DNA of 7,580 nt, from contig CANQHY010000058.1 of NCBI GenBank assembly GCA_947623975.1, positions 1 to 7,580 on the forward strand. The letters are read 5' to 3'. The DNA comes from an uncultured Bacilli bacterium. GTDB taxonomy: Bacteria > Bacillota_I > Bacilli_A > RF39 > UBA660. The notes under the pieces were generated by a model. That model was not told where the DNA came from. It worked only from the letters and a program-made list of their open reading frames with translations, and did not search any database. The translations under genes were made by a program, and so were the position numbers. Shown in pieces: positions 1 through 6,090 of this stretch; the stretch's first letter is position 1; the number at the start of each line of letters is the position of its first letter.

Positions 1-798
1 AGAAAGTTCTGTTGGCACCTTAGGTGCATTTATATCAATAGAACTTTCTCTTATCTTATCAATGTCCACTACTGTAGGATTCAACACATCACTAACAGGA
101 GCTGGAACATCAGCAATTTTAGGTGCTTCATTTAATTTTGGCATCATATCATTTATACTACTCATACCAAAACCATTTTCTTTTATTTGTCCTTTTTCAT
201 TCATTTCTTTAATTTCCTTATCTAAATCTCTAACAGTCATTTTTTCTGTTATTATTCTATCTAACAACTTAATCTGATCAGAATTATTTTGAAGATTCAA
301 TAAACTTCTAGCATGACGTTCAGAAATCTTTTCTTGTAGCAATGCATCTTGTACTTCATCTGGCAATGCTAAAAGTCTTATTTTATTTGAAACTGCTGAT
401 TGGGTTTTTCCCATTGTTTCAGCCAATTGTTCTTGAGTCATTCCAGGTTCTAGTTCAAGAATTTTCTGATAAGTTCTAGCTTCTTCGATAGGTGTTAAAT
501 CTTTTCTTTGTAAATTTTCGATAAGAGCGATTTTTGAACTTTCTTGATCATTTAAATTTTTAACGATTGCAGGTATTTTGGTAAGACCAGCCATAGTGGA
601 AGCTTTATATCTGCGCTCACCTGCTATTATTTCATATTTATTTCCTACTTTTCTTACAATAATTGGTTGAATTACTCCATGTTCTTTAATAGAAATGGCA
701 AGTTCCTTCAAAGCTTGTTCATCAAATACTTCTCTTGGTTGAAATCTATTTGGTATGATATCATCTAGATACAAGTAAACTATCTCATTATTTTCCAT
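1..798 (-). CDS. noc: Noc-like ParB-family CTPase/DNA-binding protein, C-terminus cut by window edge
   Basis: The frame is open from an ATG at 798 to the window edge (266 codons, no stop), so the 3' end is missing. A ParB/Srx-like CTP-binding domain covers about residues 8-100, with GERRYKAS at 60-67 and ENLQRKDLTP at 94-103. A helix-turn-helix follows at about 119-145, then KISERHARSLL at 157-167. A low-complexity linker with an Ala/Pro/Val-rich patch covers about 200-266. ParB-family proteins load at a palindromic site and spread as CTP-gated clamps; Noc keeps division septa off the nucleoid. Position next to rsmG and residues Gln133, Lys139 and Arg161 favour Noc over ParB. A144 is ParB-like. 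The start is fixed by GAGGG about 6 nt upstream and by an in-frame TAG with no start codon between. The N-terminus lacks the amphipathic membrane helix of Bacillus Noc. A chromosome-partition ParB remains possible. Confidence 0.93.
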   Translation of the reverse strand, partial: MENNEIVYLYLDDIIPNRFQPREVFDEQALKELAISIKEHGVIQPIIVRKVGNKYEIIAGERRYKASTMAGLTKIPAIVKNLNDQESSKIALIENLQRKDLTPIEEARTYQKILELEPGMTQEQLAETMGKTQSAVSNKIRLLALPDEVQDALLQEKISERHARSLLNLQNNSDQIKLLDRIITEKMTVRDLDKEIKEMNEKGQIKENGFGMSSINDMMPKLNEAPKIADVPAPVSDVLNPTVVDIDKIRESSIDINAPKVPTELS

Positions 799-837
799 AT
801 AAACACCCTCTACTCTTTTGTACTCTACCTATTTTAT

Positions 838-866
838 ATTATAAAATAAAAAATCCTAATTTACAA
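838..866 (-). promoter_or_regulatory. Promoter of the Noc-like gene
   Basis: On the minus strand TTGTAA (861-866) is separated by 17 nt from a perfect TATAAT (838-843). The -35 matches TTGACA at 4 of 6 positions, overlaps the rsmG stop codon and sits in the loop of the rsmG terminator hairpin. Predicted from sequence only. Confidence 0.6.
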
Positions 867-876
867 TGGATTTTTT
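843..876 (-). terminator. Rho-independent terminator after rsmG
   Basis: On the minus strand AAAAAATCC (868-876) pairs with GGATTTTTT (848-856) around an 11-nt loop and runs into a T-rich tract. The stem is mostly A-U with three G-C pairs, so strength is moderate. The upstream arm lies inside the last codons of rsmG. Confidence 0.6.
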
Positions 877-1565
877 TTTATTTTATCAATGGGTCTCGGA
901 AACTTATTATTTGTAGTTTTTAGTTTCGTCATAGATACTAATGTCCTATTACTATTTTCGTTAGGTAGGACGAATTTTACTACTCTTAAATTACCTAAAT
1001 AAAGACTTTTCATAACATTGTCGATACTTTCTAATTCCAAATCACAATTTGCTTTCATAAAAATTAAACTACCATTAATTTTTAAAGACCTGACTGAAAT
1101 TTCAGAAAGAACACTCAAACTAGATACTGCTCGTGCTGTTATAATATCGAATTTTTCTTCATTTAATCTCGAAAAGTCCTCCATTCTAACATGAATTGCT
1201 ACTATATTAGAAAGTTTTAAATTGGAAATTACAGTATTGAGATAATTAACTCTTTTATTTAATGAATCAATTAAAGTAATCTTTAACTTAGGAAAAAATA
1301 TTTTTAAAATAATACCTGGAAAACCAGCACCACTTCCAACATCACATAAAGTTAACTCATTATCTAGGTCTATCACTTTACACAAAGTTAGGCTATCAAA
1401 AAAATGTTTTAGATATATTTCTTTTTCATCTGTAATAGCTGTTAAATTAATTTTTTTATTCCATTCTAGCAACATTTCATAAAATAAATCTAATTTTTCA
1501 AGTTTTTCACTAGTTACATCTACACCCAGTTTTTTAATTTCTAAAATAAATTCTTCTTTATTCAT
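861..1565 (-). CDS. rsmG: 16S rRNA (guanine-N7) methyltransferase RsmG (GidB)
   Basis: RsmG uses S-adenosylmethionine to methylate N7 of G527 (E. coli numbering) in the 530 loop of 16S rRNA; its loss is known to give low-level streptomycin resistance. The 234-residue product has the usual family length. Visible marks are EWNKKINLTAI near 34-44, KHFFDSL at 53-59, the SAM-binding DVGSGAGFPG at 75-84, an acidic strand end ITLID at 96-100, RMED at 127-130 and TARAVSSL at 143-150. The usual C-terminal P-R-x-x-G-x-P-x-K-x-P-L tail is altered to PRPIDKIKKNPL. The ATG lies inside the end of mnmG (ATGAATAA, 8-nt overlap), with AAGAGGAA about 6 nt upstream, so it should be translated from the mnmG message. 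Stop is TAA. Confidence 0.97.
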   Translation of the reverse strand: MNKEEFILEIKKLGVDVTSEKLEKLDLFYEMLLEWNKKINLTAITDEKEIYLKHFFDSLTLCKVIDLDNELTLCDVGSGAGFPGIILKIFFPKLKITLIDSLNKRVNYLNTVISNLKLSNIVAIHVRMEDFSRLNEEKFDIITARAVSSLSVLSEISVRSLKINGSLIFMKANCDLELESIDNVMKSLYLGNLRVVKFVLPNENSNRTLVSMTKLKTTNNKFPRPIDKIKKNPL

Positions 1566-3417
1566 TATAGTTCCTCTTAATATATAAAAGTAGCATTGAA
1601 ATATCGGCAGGATTTACCCCGCTTATTCTTAAGGCCTGACCTATAGATACTGGCCTTATTTCATTAAGTTTTTGTGCAGCTTCTTTGGCCAAATTAGGCA
1701 CCTTATTGTAATCAATCGTATCGTTTATTTTTATTTTTTCATAATCTAACATCTTTTCTGCTTCTTTGTTTGCCTTGGCAATGTAGCCTTCATATTTGAT
1801 ATTTATTACGACCTGTTCAATTACATCAAAAGAAAATTTTTCATCGACATATCTTTCAATATTTTCATATTCTATCTCTGGCCTTTTTAATAAATCATAC
1901 AAGGTAATACTGTCATACAATCTAGCACTATTAAGGCTTTCTAGATATTTATTTATATCATCTTTAGGGGTTAATCTTATAGATTTTAATTTATTTTTTA
2001 ATAATTCTATATCTTTTAATTTCTTCTCAAAAATAGAATATTGTTCTTCATTTATAAGACCAATTTCTCTTCCATAATTAGTAAGTCTAATATCAGCATT
2101 ATCATTTCTTAATAAAAGTCTATATTCAGCACGTGATGTTAAGAGTCTATAAGGATCCATTACTCCTTTAGTTACTAAATCATCTATCAAAACACCAATA
2201 TAAGATTCATTTCTTTTTAGAATTAGAGCCTCCTTTCCATCTAGTTTTCTTGCAGCATTAATCCCTGCAATAAGTCCTTGCCCAGCTGCCTCTTCGTAAC
2301 CACTAGTACCATTAATTTGACCGGCCGTATACAAATTCTCAACTAATTTTGTTTCTAAAGTTGGTTTTAATTGTTTGGAATCAATGGCATCATACTCTAT
2401 GGCATAAGCATATTTTACAATTTCAGCATGTTCTAACCCTGGAAGGCTATGAACCATTTCAATTTGTACATCGTGTGGCATACTAGTAGAAAATCCTTGA
2501 ATATAAATATCATCATAATAAATACTTTCAGGCTCCAAAAATATTTGATGACGTTCCTTATCGGCAAATTTAACAATTTTGTCTTCTATTGATGGACAAT
2601 ATCTTGGACCTACTCCTTCCACATATCCACCGTACATACTCGATTTTTTTAGGTTATCTTTTATAATTTTATGCGTCTTTTCTGTTGTATAAATCAAGTA
2701 GCAAGGAATTTGCTCATCGACTTTATATTGAGGCTTCATTGAAAATGAAAAGGTATATAAGTTAGGATCTCCCGGTTGTATTACTGCTTTTGAATAATCA
2801 ATACTAGATTTTTTAATTCTAGGTGGAGTACCAGTTTTTAATCTTTTAATTGTAAAACCTAGTCTTTTTAATGCATCACTTAAATGAAGAGAAGGTCTTT
2901 CATCATGTGGACCGCTAGAAACTTTATGCGAACCATATAAAACCATTCCCTTTAAATATGTACCTGTCGTTATTATTAGTGCCTTCGAATAGATTTTTTC
3001 GCCATTTTCAAGAACTACACCAGAAATTTTGCCGTTATCTACTATTAAATCTTCAGCCATTGCTTCTAAAATAGAAAGATTTTGTTGACTTTCTAGTGTT
3101 TTTAGCATTTCTTTTTTATAAGTTATTTTATCTGCCTGTGCCCTTAAGGCCCTTACAGCTGGACCTTTTTTGGTATTTAAAAGTTTCATTTGTAAAAGAC
3201 TTTTGTCGGTGTTTTTTCCCATTTCGCCACCCAAAGCATCGATTTCTCGAACAACAATTCCCTTTGCAGGTCCTCCTATTGAAGGGTTACAAGGCATATC
3301 GGCGATATTATTTTTATTACCAGTTATAAGTAAAGTCTTTTTTTTCAGTCTACTAGTAGCAAGACAAGCTTCACACCCAGCGTGTCCTCCACCTATAACT
3401 ATAACATCATATTTCAT
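1558..3417 (-). CDS. mnmG: tRNA uridine-5-carboxymethylaminomethyl modification enzyme MnmG (GidA)
   Basis: MnmG is an FAD- and NADH-dependent enzyme that works with MnmE to place a (carboxymethyl)aminomethyl group on C5 of wobble U34 in tRNAs reading split codon boxes. The 619-residue product is full length for the family. It has the Rossmann FAD motif GGGHAGCEA at 9-17, MPCNPSIGGPAKG at 41-53, LKTGTPPR at 193-200, GPRYCPSIEDK at 270-280 and the signature around INGTSGYEEAAGQG near 369-382. Cys43 and Cys274 correspond to the two cysteines important in E. coli MnmG. A C-terminal MnmE/tRNA-binding helical domain ends in VSIGQALRISGVNPADI and related residues. The start has GGAAGTGA 5-6 nt upstream. 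mnmE lies 75 nt upstream across a terminator; rsmG overlaps the end by 8 nt. Confidence 0.98.
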   Translation of the reverse strand: MKYDVIVIGGGHAGCEACLATSRLKKKTLLITGNKNNIADMPCNPSIGGPAKGIVVREIDALGGEMGKNTDKSLLQMKLLNTKKGPAVRALRAQADKITYKKEMLKTLESQQNLSILEAMAEDLIVDNGKISGVVLENGEKIYSKALIITTGTYLKGMVLYGSHKVSSGPHDERPSLHLSDALKRLGFTIKRLKTGTPPRIKKSSIDYSKAVIQPGDPNLYTFSFSMKPQYKVDEQIPCYLIYTTEKTHKIIKDNLKKSSMYGGYVEGVGPRYCPSIEDKIVKFADKERHQIFLEPESIYYDDIYIQGFSTSMPHDVQIEMVHSLPGLEHAEIVKYAYAIEYDAIDSKQLKPTLETKLVENLYTAGQINGTSGYEEAAGQGLIAGINAARKLDGKEALILKRNESYIGVLIDDLVTKGVMDPYRLLTSRAEYRLLLRNDNADIRLTNYGREIGLINEEQYSIFEKKLKDIELLKNKLKSIRLTPKDDINKYLESLNSARLYDSITLYDLLKRPEIEYENIERYVDEKFSFDVIEQVVINIKYEGYIAKANKEAEKMLDYEKIKINDTIDYNKVPNLAKEAAQKLNEIRPVSIGQALRISGVNPADISMLLLYIKRNYNE

Positions 3418-3442
3418 TGTATCACTTCCATAAATCTACTGT

Positions 3443-3463
3443 ATTATACAATAATTGATTATA
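3443..3463 (-). promoter_or_regulatory. Tandem -10 boxes upstream of mnmG
   Basis: Two perfect TATAAT hexamers on the minus strand (3458-3463 and 3443-3448) lie 15 nt apart between the mnmE terminator and the mnmG start. Neither has a convincing -35: 17 nt upstream of the start-proximal box is only the terminator T-tract. At least one is likely to act as the -10 of an mnmG-rsmG promoter. Confidence 0.45.
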
Positions 3464-3485
3464 AAAAAAAAGAGGTTTTTACCTC
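3462..3485 (-). terminator. Rho-independent terminator after mnmE
   Basis: On the minus strand GAGGT (3481-3485) pairs with ACCTC (3472-3476) around an AAAA loop and is followed by nine T residues. It begins 7 nt after the mnmE stop. The five-base-pair stem is short, so some readthrough into mnmG is plausible. Confidence 0.65.
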
Positions 3486-3492
3486 GGGCATT

Positions 3493-4848
3493 CTATTTGC
3501 CAAGACAAAATTGACTAAATAGTTGATTAATCAATTCATCACTATAATTTTCACCTAAAATTTCACCCAATTTAGTCCATATTCTTTTAATATCTATTTC
3601 AATCATATCAACAAACATATTATCATTTACAGCTTTCTCTACATCTCTTAAAATTTCTAGGCACTCCTTTGCCAAAGTGATTTGTCTTGTATTAGTAAAT
3701 ATTTCATAATCATTTTGCTCTATTTCATCTAGGTTAAATAGTTCTATTATTTTTTTCTTCAACTCTTCTACTCCATCACTACTAACAGTATCGGTATAAA
3801 TTAAATTCTTTAAATTTAGTTTCTCTATGTTAATCTTTCTGGATAAATCTTTTTTATTTATTACGGCTATATATTTTTTAGAGTCTAACAAATTTAAAAG
3901 TTTCATATCTTCTTTAGTTATTTTCTCATTATTATTTAGAACCAGGATAATTAAATCAGCTCTATTAATTTCTTCAATACTACGTTCTACTCCGTATTTT
4001 TCGACAATATCGGAAGTTTCTCTTATACCAGCAGTATCAATAAAATTAAGTACTATGCCATTCAAAGTAATACTACCTTCAACAACATCTCTAGTAGTTC
4101 CAGCAATATCTGTAACAATTGCTTTATTTTGCCCAATCAATCTATTTAAAATACTACTTTTACCTACATTAGGTCGTCCCACTATGGCAACATTTATACC
4201 GTCTCTTATTATTTTTCTTGTTTCTGATTCAGAAATAATCTCATTTAATCTGTCCTTCATTTGGCTTATTTTATTTTTTATATCACTCACTGTTACCTCT
4301 TCGATATCTTCATATTCTGGATAGTCGATATTTACCTCAATATTAGCCAACAATTCAAGTAATTCTTGCCTAAATTCTCTTATAATACTTGTAAGTCTTC
4401 CTTCCAAATTATTAAGTGCCACTGCCCTAGCTCTTTCAGTTTTTGAATTAATCAAGTCCATAACAGCTTCTGCTTCTACTAAATCTATTCTTCCATTTAA
4501 AAAAGCTCTTTTGGTAAATTCGCCAGGTTCTGCTAGTCTTGCACCATTAAGCATCATTATTTCCAATATTTTATTTGTAGTTGCTATTCCACCGTGACAA
4601 TTTATCTCAACGATATCTTCTTTGGTATATGTTTTAGGTGATTGCATTACCGACACTAAAACCTCATCTATCAATTCATCATTATAAGTAATAAATCCAT
4701 AATTGATTGTATGGCTTTCTACTTTTGTTAAATCTTTTCCTTTGAATACTTTGTTTACAAGTTCAATCGAACCTTTTCCGCTAAGCCTTACTATTGAAAT
4801 AGCACCTTTGCCAAGAGCTGTTGAAATTGCTACAATTACATCGTCCAT
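3493..4848 (-). CDS. mnmE: tRNA modification GTPase MnmE (TrmE)
   Basis: MnmE binds a folate one-carbon donor in its N-terminal domain and pairs with MnmG in cmnm5U34 synthesis on tRNA; GTP hydrolysis drives dimerisation of its G domains. The 451-residue product has all parts: N-terminal folate domain (about 1-118, with EINCHGGIA at 81-89 and RLAEPGEFTKRAFLNGR at 104-120), a helical domain, and the inserted G domain with GRPNVGKS at 224-231, TDIAGTTRD at 246-254, DTAG at 271-274 and NKKD at 331-334. Asn227 matches the potassium-coordinating Asn226 of E. coli and Glu283 the catalytic Glu282. The C-terminal CLGK carries the conserved Cys448. The start has GGAAGTGA 5-6 nt upstream. The gene follows the small GTPase by 27 nt with no promoter seen between, so the two are probably cotranscribed. 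Stop is TAG. Confidence 0.98.
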   Translation of the reverse strand: MDDVIVAISTALGKGAISIVRLSGKGSIELVNKVFKGKDLTKVESHTINYGFITYNDELIDEVLVSVMQSPKTYTKEDIVEINCHGGIATTNKILEIMMLNGARLAEPGEFTKRAFLNGRIDLVEAEAVMDLINSKTERARAVALNNLEGRLTSIIREFRQELLELLANIEVNIDYPEYEDIEEVTVSDIKNKISQMKDRLNEIISESETRKIIRDGINVAIVGRPNVGKSSILNRLIGQNKAIVTDIAGTTRDVVEGSITLNGIVLNFIDTAGIRETSDIVEKYGVERSIEEINRADLIILVLNNNEKITKEDMKLLNLLDSKKYIAVINKKDLSRKINIEKLNLKNLIYTDTVSSDGVEELKKKIIELFNLDEIEQNDYEIFTNTRQITLAKECLEILRDVEKAVNDNMFVDMIEIDIKRIWTKLGEILGENYSDELINQLFSQFCLGK

Positions 4849-4875
4849 CGAATCACTTCCAATTTATTAATTATT

Positions 4876-5421
4876 TTATCGTTTTTTTATTTTTTTGATA
4901 GATTTTCTTTCTTTCCAAGAATCCATAATAGCTACTAATTCATCAATATCACTATTTACATAATTGCTTTCTTCTAAAGATTTCAAAGCTGAACCATAAA
5001 TGACAGGAATATTTTCAAAATCCAATGAACAATCTTCTAAAACATTCCTTATTTCCATTTCAGCATAACACTTTTTTTCAAGTGAATTTTCTAAATCACA
5101 TTTATTTACAAAGACTACCAAATTATCTATTTCAAACTGATTTGCTAAAAATACATATTCACGGAAACTAGAAATATCAAAATCAGAAAGGGAGATAACT
5201 AATACCATACCATCCATCTTTTTTAAATTTTCTAGCATTCTTTTTCCTAATACGCTCGGGTAATCATTTATACAGTTATAATTATTTAAAGATTCGTATT
5301 CATAACTTTTATCAGACCAACTAACTATATTTTGCTGTTTATTTATAATAGCTTCTGTAAGTGTACTTTTACCAGAATTCATTTTACCAACTATACAAAT
5401 ATTTAGAGTTTCTTTATCCAA
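4876..5421 (-). CDS. Stand-alone degenerate EF-Tu G-domain protein (mini-GTPase), function unknown
   Basis: The 181 residues resemble the G domain of elongation factor Tu and nothing else I recognise. Matches run colinearly: P-loop GKMNSGKSTLTEAI (12-25), MDGMVLVIS (69-77, EF-Tu MDGAILVVS), FREYVFLANQF (86-96, EF-Tu REHILLARQV), VVFVNKCD (102-109), AEMEIRNVL (120-128), IPVIYGSALKSLE (138-150) and a final helix IDELVAIMDSW. EF-Tu domains II and III are absent, so it cannot deliver aminoacyl-tRNA in the usual way. Lys18 to Asp53 is about 35 residues, against about 56 in EF-Tu, and no switch I RGITI is left. DCPGH is reduced to DYPS with the catalytic His deleted. A basic tail (KERKSIKKIKKR) ends it. 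Nucleotide binding looks likely; hydrolysis by the EF-Tu mechanism does not. It has its own promoter and lies 27 nt before mnmE. The TTG start is discussed under its ribosome binding site. Confidence 0.92.
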   Translation of the reverse strand: MDKETLNICIVGKMNSGKSTLTEAIINKQQNIVSWSDKSYEYESLNNYNCINDYPSVLGKRMLENLKKMDGMVLVISLSDFDISSFREYVFLANQFEIDNLVVFVNKCDLENSLEKKCYAEMEIRNVLEDCSLDFENIPVIYGSALKSLEESNYVNSDIDELVAIMDSWKERKSIKKIKKR

Positions 5422-5428
5422 CTAAATC

Positions 5429-5434
5429 CCTCCT
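5429..5434 (-). promoter_or_regulatory. Ribosome binding site fixing a TTG start for the mini-GTPase
   Basis: A perfect AGGAGG lies 7 nt before TTG (5419-5421). The codon directly upstream of that TTG is an in-frame TAG, and the first in-frame ATG is Met14 inside the P-loop, so TTG is the only sensible start. Confidence 0.9.
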
Positions 5435-5447
5435 AAAGATAGTTGAG

Positions 5448-5476
5448 ATTATAGCATATAAAAAGAAAAAAGTCTA
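5448..5476 (-). promoter_or_regulatory. Promoter of the mini-GTPase/mnmE unit
   Basis: On the minus strand TAGACT (5471-5476, 4 of 6 to TTGACA) is followed after 17 nt by TATAAT (5448-5453). The -10 is extended (TGC before TATAAT). It is the most complete promoter in the window. A start near 5441 would leave a leader of about 20 nt. The -35 overlaps the loop of the jag terminator. Confidence 0.75.
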
Positions 5477-5486
5477 TTCTTTTTCC
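5460..5486 (-). terminator. Rho-independent terminator after jag
   Basis: On the minus strand GGAAAAAG (5479-5486) pairs with CTTTTTTC (5465-5472), with one G-U pair and a 6-nt loop, followed by TTTTT. The jag stop codon lies in the loop. The stem is A-U rich and probably of moderate strength. Confidence 0.6.
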
Positions 5487-6088
5487 TTTAATTTAATAAC
5501 AACACACCTATTAGGTTCTTCACCAACACTTTCAGTATAAACAAATTTATCATTTGTTAAAGCGTTGTGAACTATTCTTCTTTCATATGAATTCATTGGT
5601 TCTAATTTTGCTTCTACTTTTGTTTTAGCAACATCTTTAGCAATATTTCTGGCCATTCTTTCAAGATTTCTTTCTTGTTTCAATTTATATTCTCCAACGT
5701 CTAAATTAAATTTATAGAAGAAACCTAACTCATTATAAACAGCTTGTCTTATTATTGTACTAAGTGCTGACATGTTTTTACCGTCTTTACCGATAAGTAG
5801 ACTATTATTGTCACTATAAAGGGTTATATTCAATACACCATCTCTATTTTTCGTCTCAGTTTTAGTATCAAACCCCATATCTTTTGTTAATCTTAAAGCC
5901 AACTCTTTAATGAATTCATCGATATCACTTTTACGCATTACTTCGATATCAGTTCTTTTAGCTTTAAAAAGACCCGTTTTTTCTAGAGAAACCCTATATA
6001 CAATCTGATCCTTATCAAGGTTCAAATTAGTACATGCCTCCTCTATTGCTTCTTCCTCTGTCTTTCCAGTAAAAACATATTTTTCCAT
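5474..6088 (-). CDS. jag: RNA-binding protein Jag/KhpB (EloR-type), Jag-N, KH and R3H domains
   Basis: Jag/KhpB binds RNA, pairs with KhpA in several Bacillota and is linked to cell elongation and envelope control; its gene nearly always follows yidC. The 204-residue product has all three domains: Jag-N at about 1-50 (FTGKTEEEAIEEA at 6-18), a type II KH domain with the loop IGKDGKN at 99-105, and a C-terminal R3H domain with RNIAKDV near 147-153 and the defining R-x3-H at Arg170-His174 (RRIVH at 170-174). The frame stays open to an ATG at 6154, but the start chosen at 6088 gives the normal N-terminus MEKYVFTGKT. That start has AAGGAAGG 7 nt upstream and lies 2 nt after the yidC stop, whereas the longer form would overlap yidC by 64 nt. 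Stop is TAG. Confidence 0.96.
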   Translation of the reverse strand: MEKYVFTGKTEEEAIEEACTNLNLDKDQIVYRVSLEKTGLFKAKRTDIEVMRKSDIDEFIKELALRLTKDMGFDTKTETKNRDGVLNITLYSDNNSLLIGKDGKNMSALSTIIRQAVYNELGFFYKFNLDVGEYKLKQERNLERMARNIAKDVAKTKVEAKLEPMNSYERRIVHNALTNDKFVYTESVGEEPNRCVVIKLKEKE

Positions 6089-6090
6089 AC

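Noticed and set aside
62..277. Plus-strand open frame opposite the Noc-like gene
   Set aside because: It is hydrophobic, Ser/Ile/Phe-rich and antisense to the conserved ParB-family frame; no family resemblance.
2125..2140. Possible parS site around CACGTG in mnmG
   Set aside because: Only the central six bases match; the flanks fail, and the sequence encodes the conserved TSRAEYRL motif.
2766..2779. Possible Noc binding site around CTCCCGG in mnmG
   Set aside because: About 8 of 14 bases match the NBS and the right half-site is absent; it encodes conserved residues QPGDPN.
3827..4324. 165-codon plus-strand open frame opposite mnmE
   Set aside because: It mirrors the MnmE G domain; its hydrophobic composition is typical of the antisense of an AT-rich gene.
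4876..5421. Mini-GTPase as a fragment of a broken full-length tuf
   Set aside because: The frame is intact and has its own promoter, ribosome binding site, stop and basic tail. Downstream DNA is mnmE, with no trace of EF-Tu domains II or III.
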